IMG/VR virus record: IMGVR_UViG_3300037339_000802
Location: 1-37,727 of that record
Length of the DNA: 37,727 nt
Reading direction: 5' to 3' (one strand)
From: a virus
Numbering within the stretch: the stretch's first letter is position 1; the number at the start of each line of letters is the position of its first letter. Made by a program: the position numbers and the translations under genes. The notes below the pieces were generated by a model. The model made no database searches and was not told the DNA's origin. It saw only the letters and a program-made list of their open reading frames with translations. Of this stretch, positions 21,421 through 27,935 are shown one piece after another.

Positions 21421-21629
21421 CACGCGGCCGCCTTCCGGTACAGGCCGGCCGCCCCGCGCATCCGTTCGAGGTCGAGGCGGTCGACTTCCTCCCACGCCCT
21501 GCGGTACGTCCCGGCCTTCTCGAACATCCTCCGGTCGGCGCACCACAGCGCCATGCCGGCGAGGTAGTTCGCGTACTGCCCGATCGTGTACCGCGCCCCT
21601 GTGCTCTCTGCGACGATCTCTGGACCCAT
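21420..21629 (-). CDS. First early gene, hypothetical (69 aa)
   Basis: ATG 21629 follows GGAAGGAC, directly after copy 1 of the leader element and about 230 nt from promoter A. It is a helical protein with IGQYANYLAGMALWCADRRM, FEKAGTYRRAWEEVDRLDLE and an ERMRGAAGLYRKAA end. It is likely among the first proteins made after infection. The family is not recognised. Confidence 0.6.
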   Translation of the reverse strand: MGPEIVAESTGARYTIGQYANYLAGMALWCADRRMFEKAGTYRRAWEEVDRLDLERMRGAAGLYRKAAA

Positions 21630-21640
21630 TCTGTCCTTCC

Positions 21641-21707
21641 CTTCTGACCCGGCTTCGGACGGGTCGTGCGCTTTACGGCGGATCGTTCGACCCGCCGCCG
21701 TCAGCTT
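21641..21707 (-). ncRNA. Structured leader element, copy 1
   Basis: On the minus strand GCTG leads into ACGGCGG paired with CCGCCGT, then AAAGCGCAC. GACCCG/CGGGTC follows with loop TCCGAAGC, then AGAAGGGAAGG, the ribosome site of the first early gene. Linker and loop are identical to copies 2 and 3 while both stems vary in a compensated way. Confidence 0.65.
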
Positions 21708-21805
21708 CACGCCCCCAGCCCTTTGCGGCTTCTCGGGGTGCGATCGTCGGACTGTTCGGATTTGCGTCGGAGCGGTTCAGCCGTCGACGCTTCCGGGGTG
21801 CCCTT

Positions 21806-21849
21806 GGACGATCGCGTGGGGGACCTTTTCCTTCCCACCCCCACCGTCC
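21806..21849 (-). promoter_or_regulatory. Leader hairpin downstream of promoter A
   Basis: About 13 nt after the expected start of transcription, GGACG-GTGGGGG pairs with CCCCCAC...CGTCC across a purine-rich loop (12 bp in two parts). It parallels the first hairpin after promoter B. Possible roles are 5' end protection or attenuation. The rest of the leader to copy 1 (21805-21708) shows no gene I can support. Confidence 0.5.
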
Positions 21850-21869
21850 TACTTTTTTACTACGCCTTA

Positions 21870-21898
21870 AATATCGCATACTTCCATGGAAATCTCAA
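21870..21898 (-). promoter_or_regulatory. Promoter A (sigma70-like) with embedded operator palindrome
   Basis: The -35 TTGAGA (21898-21893), a 17-bp spacer and a -10 GATATT (21875-21870) lie in an AT-rich island. The spacer carries the perfect palindrome TTCCATGGAA (21891-21882), matching the site in promoter B at the same place. A further half-site (CATGGAA, 21911-21905) lies upstream. It would drive the small early genes from about 21862. Confidence 0.68.
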
Positions 21899-21919
21899 GC
21901 CCCGTTCCATGTTTTTTTT
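21885..21919 (+). terminator. Plus-strand terminator-like hairpin with T8, or operator inverted repeat
   Basis: Read on the plus strand, CATGGAA pairs with TTCCATG across 13 nt and is followed at once by eight T. This could stop antisense transcription heading away from the early genes. The same bases overlap promoter A, so the inverted repeat may instead be two operator half-sites. No plus-strand gene is present. Confidence 0.4.
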
Positions 21920-22181
21920 CGCTGATCTGACGATTTCTCGGCGGACTACTACACGGCCGTTCACCCCTCCCGGGCCCACGGACCCGTGCCCGCGGCCGCG
22001 ATCCCGATTCCCCGCGCCCGATGGGACGGCGCCGAACGTTCCCCCCCGACCACGTCAAATGACACCACCGACCCCCTCGCGCCCCGCGTAGGCCCGCCTC
22101 GTGCGTCGTACGGGGTCGCCGTTAAACGCCGAGGGCCGCCCCCGTGGACAGCCCCCGTTCCCGCACCCTGCTACCAGCCGT
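21920..22181. other. Intergenic region upstream of promoter A
   Basis: No gene is supportable here. The GC-rich part nearest the last late gene contains a possible minus-strand hairpin around CACGG-GT-CCGTG (near 21980-21992) without a U-run. The remainder shows no repeats, tRNA or attachment-like core. It separates the end of the late module from the early promoter. Confidence 0.6.
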
Positions 22182-22601
22182 CTACGGCGTCCCCGCGGCC
22201 CACCCTCCGACGAACCCCGCCGCCGCGGCGACGACGACCGCGACAACGACCGTCCCCCACGGGAACCCCCGGGGGGCGATCCTGACGCGCACCTCGGGCA
22301 GGCGCACCTCGTACAGCAGGCGCCCGCCCGCCACGTCGACGACGATCGGGCCGGCGTACGTCACGACGGCGACGTCGTCGGTGACGGTGAGGACCGTCAA
22401 CGGCAAACGGACCGTCGGCACTGCGAGCTCGATCGTGTCGAGGGCCACGACGTCGAGCGCCGCGTCCTCGGGGTGGGCCGCGACGTACGCCCGCGCCTCT
22501 TCGAGGGTCAACGGCACCTGCCCTCCCCACGCCCCGACGGCGACCGCGAGGAGGACGACGATCGCGACAGCGATCCTACCGACGACGGTCAGCGTGCGCA
22601 T
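22182..22601 (-). CDS. Membrane protein, N- and C-terminal hydrophobic segments (139 aa)
   Basis: The N-terminus is signal-like (MRTLTVVGRIAVAIVVLLAV). It is followed by a beta-rich domain (LDVVALDTIELAVPTVRLPL, YAGPIVVDVAGGRLLYEVRL) and a C-terminal membrane segment (WGTVVVAVVVAAAAGFVGGW). The topology (periplasmic domain held at both ends) recalls unimolecular spanins, but there is no lipobox Cys. It overlaps the upstream gene by 26 nt. It is the last gene of the late module. I do not recognise a family. Confidence 0.6.
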   Translation of the reverse strand: MRTLTVVGRIAVAIVVLLAVAVGAWGGQVPLTLEEARAYVAAHPEDAALDVVALDTIELAVPTVRLPLTVLTVTDDVAVVTYAGPIVVDVAGGRLLYEVRLPEVRVRIAPRGFPWGTVVVAVVVAAAAGFVGGWAAGTP

Positions 22602-22902
22602 GCTTCACCTCCACGACGGCCACGCCGCGCGTCGCCCCGATGGCCCTGACGTCCTTCGCCACGACTCCCTTCGGTAAATCGACGGTGATCCACCCCGCGT
22701 CGCCCTTCACCGCAACGTGCGTGTCGTCGATCGGCACGAACGGCATCCCGCCCTTCACCGTCCCGAGACGCGACTTGACGGCGATGAGGACCTTCCGACC
22801 CGTCCCGAGGGCGAGGGCGAAGAAGACGGCCACGGCGACGAACCTCCACCGTTGGACGACCCACGCCCCGATCGCCTTGACGACCTCGACGACCTTCTTC
22901 AC
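22576..22902 (-). CDS. Small membrane-anchored protein (108 aa)
   Basis: GTG 22902 overlaps the upstream stop (GTGA). One N-terminal membrane segment (about 15-37: WVVQRWRFVAVAVFFALALG) is followed by a beta-type domain with FVPIDDTHVAVKGDAGWITV and GVAVVEVKHAHADRRR. The N-in, single-span layout is spanin-like or holin-partner-like. No specific family is recognised. It sits with two other membrane genes after the tRNA and transglycosylase, which suggests a lysis or envelope role. Confidence 0.6.
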   Translation of the reverse strand: MKKVVEVVKAIGAWVVQRWRFVAVAVFFALALGTGRKVLIAVKSRLGTVKGGMPFVPIDDTHVAVKGDAGWITVDLPKGVVAKDVRAIGATRGVAVVEVKHAHADRRR

Positions 22903-23165
22903 CCTGCGCCCCCGATCACGTCCGTGTCGCCCGACACGACCGTCGTCCCCGAGGTCGCCTTCGCGATCTCGACCTTCGCCGCCTGTCCACTGGCCGCGAC
23001 GTTCAAGACGCCGAAGGAAGTCAGCGACGCGACGGGTGCCCCGAGGACGACGATCAGCATCGACGAGTCGATCGTCGTCCCCTTTAAGAGCAATCCGCCG
23101 AAGACGACGAGCGGGAACACGAACCCGGCCCCGACGGCCAACCAGAACTTTGTGCCTGTCCGCAC
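22899..23165 (-). CDS. Small two-span membrane protein, holin candidate (88 aa)
   Basis: GTG 23165 lies just behind AGGAGGTGG. Two hydrophobic segments (FWLAVGAGFVFPLVVFGGLL and MLIVVLGAPVASLTSFGVLN) are separated by a short polar turn with KGTTIDSS, followed by a polar tail. That is the size and layout of class II holins. It is one of two holin candidates; the other is at 29901-30065 next to the M15 endolysin. The 148 bases between this start and the tRNA hold no gene I can support. Confidence 0.6.
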   Translation of the reverse strand: MRTGTKFWLAVGAGFVFPLVVFGGLLLKGTTIDSSMLIVVLGAPVASLTSFGVLNVAASGQAAKVEIAKATSGTTVVSGDTDVIGGAG

Positions 23166-23313
23166 GGTCCACCTCCTCGTCCGTAGAATGGGCGGCCGGG
23201 CGCGCGAGCGGCCGTGCGCCTGATGCCGGACGCCGACGTCCGATTGCCTGCATCTTTCGACCCATGTCCTGCGAGCCCTGACGCCGCCCCCGATCGCCAA
23301 CGGCGACCGTCTC

Positions 23314-23385
23314 TGGCAGGGGTGGGGATCGAACCCACGACTTCCGGATTATGAGTCCGGTGACCTCCCGCTGGTCCACCCTGCT
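23314..23385 (-). tRNA. tRNA with anticodon CAT (Met or lysidine-Ile type)
   Basis: A full cloverleaf of 72 nt folds: acceptor AGCAGGG/CCCTGCC (first pair A-C mismatched), D stem GACC/GGTC with loop AGCGGGA, and anticodon stem CCGGA/TCCGG with loop CTCATAA. The T stem is GTGGG/CCCAC with loop TTCGATC, and the discriminator is A. CCA is not encoded. The anticodon stem lacks the GGG/CCC of initiator tRNA, so an elongator Met or Ile2 tRNA is likely. Its 5' half overlaps the end of the transglycosylase gene. Confidence 0.9.
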
Positions 23386-24002
23386 CCGTACGCCACCGCC
23401 ACCGCCCTGTCCACCTCCCGCTCGACCGCCAGCACGTCCGCCAAGTACCGCACCGTCGACCGCGGCGGACGGTCGTCGTCGCCGTGGTTGTACGCCACGA
23501 CGGCCGCCTCCCACGTCCCCCACCGCACGTACCCGTCGTGGAGGTGCTTACACCCAAGACCGACGTTGACGACTGAGTCGAAGGCCTCCGCCTCCGAGAG
23601 GTACCAGTACGCCTTCGAGTTCAGTTGCATCACGCCGCGGTCGTACGACCCGTCACCGTTCGGTCCTCCGACGGCCCGGCTGTAGAAACCGCTCTCCCTG
23701 CTCCCGATCGCGATTGCAATTCCGAGCGGCACGCCGTCGGCGATCGCCGCGGCCACGAAGGCCGACGCCGTCGACCTGTCGTGTGTGAACTGCTCGACGA
23801 CCGCCGTGAGCTCGTCGAGGGCCCCGACGTCGGCCGCCGCCCGAACCGCCTCCGCCGTCGTCGCCCGCGACGCTACGACGACGATCGACGCAGTCGCCGG
23901 CCGCGCGACCGTCCGTGCCGCCATGACGAGGATCCCCGCCGCGAGTAGAAGAAGGACGACGCCGACCACGAAGGCCGCCCACGCCAGCCCCGGGGGCCTC
24001 AC
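23349..24002 (-). CDS. Membrane-anchored lytic transglycosylase (217 aa)
   Basis: This is a SLT-type murein lyase. An N-terminal membrane helix (about 7-28, WAAFVVGVVLLLLAAGILVM) anchors it. The catalytic domain has IAIGSRESGF (Glu 103), RGVMQLNSKAYW (123-134), VGLGCKHLHDGY and AVVAYNHGD (170-175), the standard E / GxMQ / AYN-G set. It cuts peptidoglycan glycan strands, either at DNA entry or in lysis. GTG 24002 overlaps the upstream stop. The stop TAA lies inside the anticodon loop of the following tRNA. Confidence 0.85.
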   Translation of the reverse strand: MRPPGLAWAAFVVGVVLLLLAAGILVMAARTVARPATASIVVVASRATTAEAVRAAADVGALDELTAVVEQFTHDRSTASAFVAAAIADGVPLGIAIAIGSRESGFYSRAVGGPNGDGSYDRGVMQLNSKAYWYLSEAEAFDSVVNVGLGCKHLHDGYVRWGTWEAAVVAYNHGDDDRPPRSTVRYLADVLAVEREVDRAVAVAYGAGWTSGRSPDS

Positions 24003-24298
24003 GCGGGCTGTCCCTTGTCGAGGACGGTCAGCTTCTCGGCCACGGTGACGAGCGTATTCCCGCCGTTCGTCCCCTCGACCCACAGCGTCCACACGCCAGC
24101 CGTGTCGTTCTGCGCCCCCGTGACGTCGTAGTGCCCCTCGCCAGCCGGCGCGTCGTCGATCGTCGCCGGCGTCCACGTCCCTTGCGTCCCGTCGGGCTTC
24201 TGGTACCCAACGCTGAGCGTGTATCCCGTCAAGTTGACGGAGACACCCTGATCCTCGACGGTGAACTCGTACACGTACGACTGCCCTTTGACCTTCAC
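23999..24298 (-). CDS. Small Ig-like / BppU-type tail accessory protein (99 aa)
   Basis: GTG 24298 is seven bases behind GGAGG and overlaps the fibre stop (GTGA). The fold pattern is beta-sandwich: YVYEFTVEDQGVSVNLTGYT, LSVGYQKPDGTQGTW, then DVTGAQNDTAGVWTLWVEGT and VTVAEKLTVLDKG. This resembles BppU N-terminal or small Ig-like domains of baseplate and fibre assemblies. It probably attaches to or sits beside the fibre encoded upstream. Confidence 0.6.
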   Translation of the reverse strand: MKVKGQSYVYEFTVEDQGVSVNLTGYTLSVGYQKPDGTQGTWTPATIDDAPAGEGHYDVTGAQNDTAGVWTLWVEGTNGGNTLVTVAEKLTVLDKGQPA

Positions 24299-26529
24299 GG
24301 CGTCACCTCCGTCTGTCTGACGCGCAGGACGACGGGCTCGCGCTCGTCCCACTCGAGGGTTTCGACCTCCGTCAGCATGTCCCGCAACGTCACGACCTCG
24401 AACGGAGAGGCCACGAGGCGCTTCCGCTCGAACCGCGACCACCATAGCACGACGGCCTCGGTCTGTAACGGGGCGGTACCTGTGAAGACGATCGGCTCCC
24501 CGAACGCCTCCGCACTCGCGATCCCACCCACGACGGCGATCGACGCCGAGAGGTCCGGCACCCCGAAGACCTCACCGCTGGCGATCGCCCCCACGCCACT
24601 GACGACGACCCCGACGCCCGGCGTCCCCACGGCGCCGGCGCTGGCGATCGCCCCCGCCCCCGTGATCGACGCCGCGACCGACGGACTGCCGAAGGCTTCC
24701 GCTCCGGCGATCGCCCCTGCCCCGGTGATCGACACCGCGACCGACGGGCTCCCGAACGCCTCCGCGCTCGTGACGTTCCCGACGGCGGCGACGTTGACGG
24801 TCAGCGTCGGATTGCCGAAGGCCTCGGCACTGGCGATCGCCCCGACGCCAGAGACGTACCAGTCGCCCCCGACGACGGTGACGGTCGGCTCCCCGAATGC
24901 TTCCCCGCTCGCGATTCCCCCGACGGACGTGATCGCCACGGAGACGCCCGGCGTCCCGACGGATTCCCCGCTCGCGATCGCCCCGACGCCCGCGATCGTC
25001 GCCGCGACCCCGGGTGTGCCGAAGGCGCCGGCGCTCACGATCGCCCCGACGCCCGCGATCGACACCGATACGCCAAGCGTTCCGAAGGCCCCCGCACTGA
25101 CGATGGCGCCAGCACCAGCGATCGTCGCCGCCACCGACGGCGTCCCAACAGCCTCCGCGCTCGCGATCGCCCCGGCCCCCGCGACGTTCACCGACGCCGA
25201 TAGCGTCCCGAACGCTTCCGCGCTCGCGATAGCCCCGACGCCGCTGATGTCGTGATCGCCACCGACCTCGACGTACGGCGCCAGCGTCTCGCCGAGGAAC
25301 GCGTCGAGGCTGAACGGAGCCGGGACGCCGCCAGCAATGAACCACTCGCGCAGAAAAGCGTCGAGTCCAAAGGGAGCTTCCGCGGTAGTGGACGTGTCCT
25401 CTGCGTCATGTACGAGTGAACTGATGCTCAAATCAAACGAGTCGAAATCTATCGTCGTCCCCGGATTGTACGGAGAACTGTACGCGTTGCCGAAGCGCAG
25501 GTAATCGGGTTCTCGCGTCGAACCCGCCAAACTCCCCGAGTCGATCGCCGCGCCGAGGTCCTCATCGGTGCTGAGGTACCACGCGTAGGTTGCACCTGTG
25601 GTGTCGTACTTGATTCCGAAGTGGTACCAAGTGTTCGCAGCTATGTTCTGCGCCGTGCCCGTCACGTCGCCGTTGTCGTAATATTCGAGGTTGACTGTTA
25701 GTTGCGTCCCGGTTTTCGTGACATAGAGGGCCGAGCAATTGTACCCCGACGGATTGTAAATGCCCACCGGGTAGATGTAGTTGCCGTCAGCCAAACCGTC
25801 GGTACTGATCTTAAACCACCCGGCGAGGTACGCGACGTCGCTGACAGCCGCGGGTTGAATCGCGTAGTACTCTGACGAAAGGCCAGTCATCCTCTCGCAA
25901 TAAGCACTGTCGCCGTGCGATCCGCCAGCGACGAACGAGTGGGTGGGAGAACCCGTCAGCGTCCAGCTCTGGTCGTGCTCATTCTCAAATCTCTCAAATG
26001 CCGTCGTCCATTCGATCGTCAACGTTTCGGCGGCAACGGAGTTGAAGCGCATATAATCGCCCGACGTATCTTCATCTGACCACAGGCAGATGTTGATGTA
26101 GTCCCCGCTCTCCAACTGGTCGCCGGCATCTGAATCTATCGCGATGGCAAGGTCTGCCGCGAGGTCAATCTCGCGCGTCTCCCCAGGTCCGAAGCAATCT
26201 TCCTGATACACCCACGCGGTTTCGATCGAAGCCCTCGCGTCAGCCCACGCCGCCGCATTTGGTTCGTTCGATCCGCTCCACACCGCCCACGTATTTTTCT
26301 GCACCCTCACGGCAACCTTCACGGTCGTGTTGCTGTCGGGCGTCCCGTGCAAGTACATGTGCAGAATGGTGTCGGCTTTTTTTATAGTCGGTCCGTCGTA
26401 CAGAAACGACAGACCACCGATGATGTAGGACCCGCCTATATTTCCGGCAATGGCAGGGTCGCCGCCCTCCCACGTCCCGAGGTAATCAGTCCCATCTACT
26501 GCCGCAGCAGTCGGTCCCCACGTCGGCAC
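24295..26529 (-). CDS. LamG-like tail fibre with 12 GVGAIASAEAFG repeats (744 aa)
   Basis: The N-terminal part (about 1-160) is beta-rich, with GGSYIIGGLSFLYDGPTIKK. A concanavalin/LamG-like domain follows (about 185-360: LAGWFKISTDGL, AANTWYHFGIKYDTTG, YLRFGNAYSS), likely for glycan binding. Twelve repeats of about 21 residues (around 425-680) each carry a GxGAIxSAEAFG core. The C-terminus (WWSRFERKRLVASPFEVV) is a separate tail. Codons in the N-terminal 1.1 kb are visibly richer in A+T than the rest of the genome, suggesting acquisition. GTG 26529 follows GGGGAGGGG. It is a host-recognition or accessory structural protein. Confidence 0.72.
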   Translation of the reverse strand: MPTWGPTAAAVDGTDYLGTWEGGDPAIAGNIGGSYIIGGLSFLYDGPTIKKADTILHMYLHGTPDSNTTVKVAVRVQKNTWAVWSGSNEPNAAAWADARASIETAWVYQEDCFGPGETREIDLAADLAIAIDSDAGDQLESGDYINICLWSDEDTSGDYMRFNSVAAETLTIEWTTAFERFENEHDQSWTLTGSPTHSFVAGGSHGDSAYCERMTGLSSEYYAIQPAAVSDVAYLAGWFKISTDGLADGNYIYPVGIYNPSGYNCSALYVTKTGTQLTVNLEYYDNGDVTGTAQNIAANTWYHFGIKYDTTGATYAWYLSTDEDLGAAIDSGSLAGSTREPDYLRFGNAYSSPYNPGTTIDFDSFDLSISSLVHDAEDTSTTAEAPFGLDAFLREWFIAGGVPAPFSLDAFLGETLAPYVEVGGDHDISGVGAIASAEAFGTLSASVNVAGAGAIASAEAVGTPSVAATIAGAGAIVSAGAFGTLGVSVSIAGVGAIVSAGAFGTPGVAATIAGVGAIASGESVGTPGVSVAITSVGGIASGEAFGEPTVTVVGGDWYVSGVGAIASAEAFGNPTLTVNVAAVGNVTSAEAFGSPSVAVSITGAGAIAGAEAFGSPSVAASITGAGAIASAGAVGTPGVGVVVSGVGAIASGEVFGVPDLSASIAVVGGIASAEAFGEPIVFTGTAPLQTEAVVLWWSRFERKRLVASPFEVVTLRDMLTEVETLEWDEREPVVLRVRQTEVTP
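24485..25250 (-). repeat. Twelve tandem ~63-bp coding repeats
   Basis: This is the coding stretch for the 12 repeats of the LamG-like fibre. Each unit holds a GCGATCGCC-like core on one strand or a close variant, with GAxGC(C/G)TTCGG nearby. The periodicity is about 63 bp (21 codons), with one longer unit near 24860 (GGDWY insertion). The units are diverged rather than identical, so the array is old or repeatedly shuffled. Confidence 0.7.
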
Positions 26530-26564
26530 CCCGGGCCCCTCCCCTTATGTCGCCACCTCTCGCA

Positions 26565-27110
26565 CTACGCCTGCTTCATCGGCCCGAGCAACGCGTCCGG
26601 CCACGTCGCCTTCAACGCCTCGCACGTCGCCGCCGCCTCGATGGCCGGGTCGTCCGTTACGTCGCGCAGTAAAGCACGCTTCTCCTCGACCTTCACGGCC
26701 TCCGCGTCGTCCTTCGACCCCGTCGCCTTCATCCACTCGCCGTCGAGTTCGACGAAGGCCCGCGCCCGGGCGTGCCTCAGCATGGCGCGGTGCAGTTCGC
26801 GTGCGGCAGGCAGGTCGTGTTCCAGCTTCCCCCCGCGGTCGCGCAGGGCGTCGCGGTACGTCCGGTCCACCGGCACGTCGCCCGACGCCACGATGCGCCA
26901 CCCCTTGATCGGGCCGTCGACGGTGAGGAACGGGCTCCGCTTGATCTCCTCGTCGACGTTCTGCGCGCTCGCCTCGCGCATCCATACCCCCGCGTCCTTG
27001 TCCGCCCACTCTGCCCCCGGCGGCAGGACGTTCCCCCGTCCGAGGGTGACGAACGTCATGATGGCGACCTCGTCGGTCGCTCGCACGATGGACACCTTCA
27101 CGTCAGCCAT
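26565..27110 (-). CDS. Tail-associated hypothetical protein (181 aa)
   Basis: ATG 27110 follows AGGAGGGG. The C-terminal two thirds match a widespread phage pattern: DRTYRDALRDRGGKLEHDLP, AARELHRAMLRHARARAFVE, DGEWMKATGSKDDAEAVKVE, KRALLRDVTDDPAIEAAATC and LKATWPDALL. These proteins sit beside tail fibre genes and may help fibre assembly, but I know of no proven function. It lies between the accessory protein pair and the LamG-like fibre. Confidence 0.7.
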   Translation of the reverse strand: MADVKVSIVRATDEVAIMTFVTLGRGNVLPPGAEWADKDAGVWMREASAQNVDEEIKRSPFLTVDGPIKGWRIVASGDVPVDRTYRDALRDRGGKLEHDLPAARELHRAMLRHARARAFVELDGEWMKATGSKDDAEAVKVEEKRALLRDVTDDPAIEAAATCEALKATWPDALLGPMKQA

Positions 27111-27119
27111 AACCCCTCC

Positions 27120-27935
27120 TCACATCCAGTAGCCGTAGCACACGGCGTAGTAGTTCGCCGGGTCGTCGACAAGCATCGTTGAAGCCGTGTGGTCGAAGCT
27201 CTCGATCTCGAAGGCCGTCTTCGTCTGACTGTTGAGCCGAATGTTGTTGTCCTCGACGTCGGCCACGGCGTACGTCGCCACCCCGCGCTCGAGGGAGCAG
27301 AGGATGGCGTAGACGGACTCCGCGAAGTCGGTAGCGATCGTCACGCCCAGCCGCCCGGTCCCCGTGTCGGAAATGCTCGTCACGTTGTAGTTGACCGTCA
27401 GCGTCACGCCGTCGCCCGTCGCCTTGAGCCACGCGTTCGCCGTCCCCGGGTGGTACGGCACGCGGCCGGTGACCGCGACGAGGGTGTTGTTGTTCGCCTC
27501 GCGCATGTCGCCAGCCGTCGCCAGTTCAATGACCCCGCGTCCCGTGTCGGTCGCCTCCCCCTCCTGCACCGTGGCTACGACCGCCCTGACCACCCGCCAC
27601 GACGACGCCTGCGACCAGTGGAGCGTGTCGCCCGGGCTCAAGACTCCGACGAACAGTTCCCGCTCCGTTGCACTGTTGTCGAACTTGACCGTCACCGTCA
27701 CCTCGGCCGTGTCGAGGTTGACGACCTGAATGTCGCGCACGAGGCGGTACGTCGACGCCCCCGGGGCCGCGACCATCGTGACCGTGGTCGTGTTGTTCGT
27801 CGCCCCGTCGGAGTGCCCGGGCGTGAAGCCCGAGGCCGTGACGTCCGACCAGTCGACGTTGAACTCCGGCTGGTTCGCCGCCACCGCCCCGCCGAGGACG
27901 ACCTCGAGGGTATCTCCGGCGTCGACGAGGTTCAT
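27120..27935 (-). CDS. Tail accessory protein, paralogue B (271 aa)
   Basis: ATG 27935 overlaps the stop of paralogue A (ATGA). It is a beta-rich protein opening with LEVVLGGAVAANQPEFNVDW and containing VTASGFTPGHSDGATNNTTT, PGASTYRLVRDIQVVNLDTA and a later NVTSISDTGTGRLGVTIATD run that is identical in paralogue A. It looks like a surface beta-sandwich protein of the virion or fibre. The function is unknown. A GVIELAT-AGDMREANN segment resembles the tail fibre GxVeLAT linker, which supports a fibre or appendage role. Confidence 0.68.
   Translation of the reverse strand: MNLVDAGDTLEVVLGGAVAANQPEFNVDWSDVTASGFTPGHSDGATNNTTTVTMVAAPGASTYRLVRDIQVVNLDTAEVTVTVKFDNSATERELFVGVLSPGDTLHWSQASSWRVVRAVVATVQEGEATDTGRGVIELATAGDMREANNNTLVAVTGRVPYHPGTANAWLKATGDGVTLTVNYNVTSISDTGTGRLGVTIATDFAESVYAILCSLERGVATYAVADVEDNNIRLNSQTKTAFEIESFDHTASTMLVDDPANYYAVCYGYWM

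Noticed and set aside
21641-21710. Leader-peptide reading of the repeated element (M-K-L-T-A-A-G at copy 1, M-L-T-A-A-G at copy 3)
   Set aside because: The frame after the first residues differs between copies and copy 2 has no start there; the pairing pattern explains the conservation better.
21673-21879. Open frame of 68 aa, very rich in Arg, Lys and Pro, in the leader of promoter A
   Set aside because: Its start lies inside the -10 region of promoter A, it has no ribosome site, and the composition looks like a shadow of GC-rich non-coding sequence.
23166-23313. Additional gene in the gap between the two-span membrane protein and the tRNA
   Set aside because: The frame is open but Arg-rich with no ribosome site, and the good GTG start with AGGAGGTGG lies at 23165.
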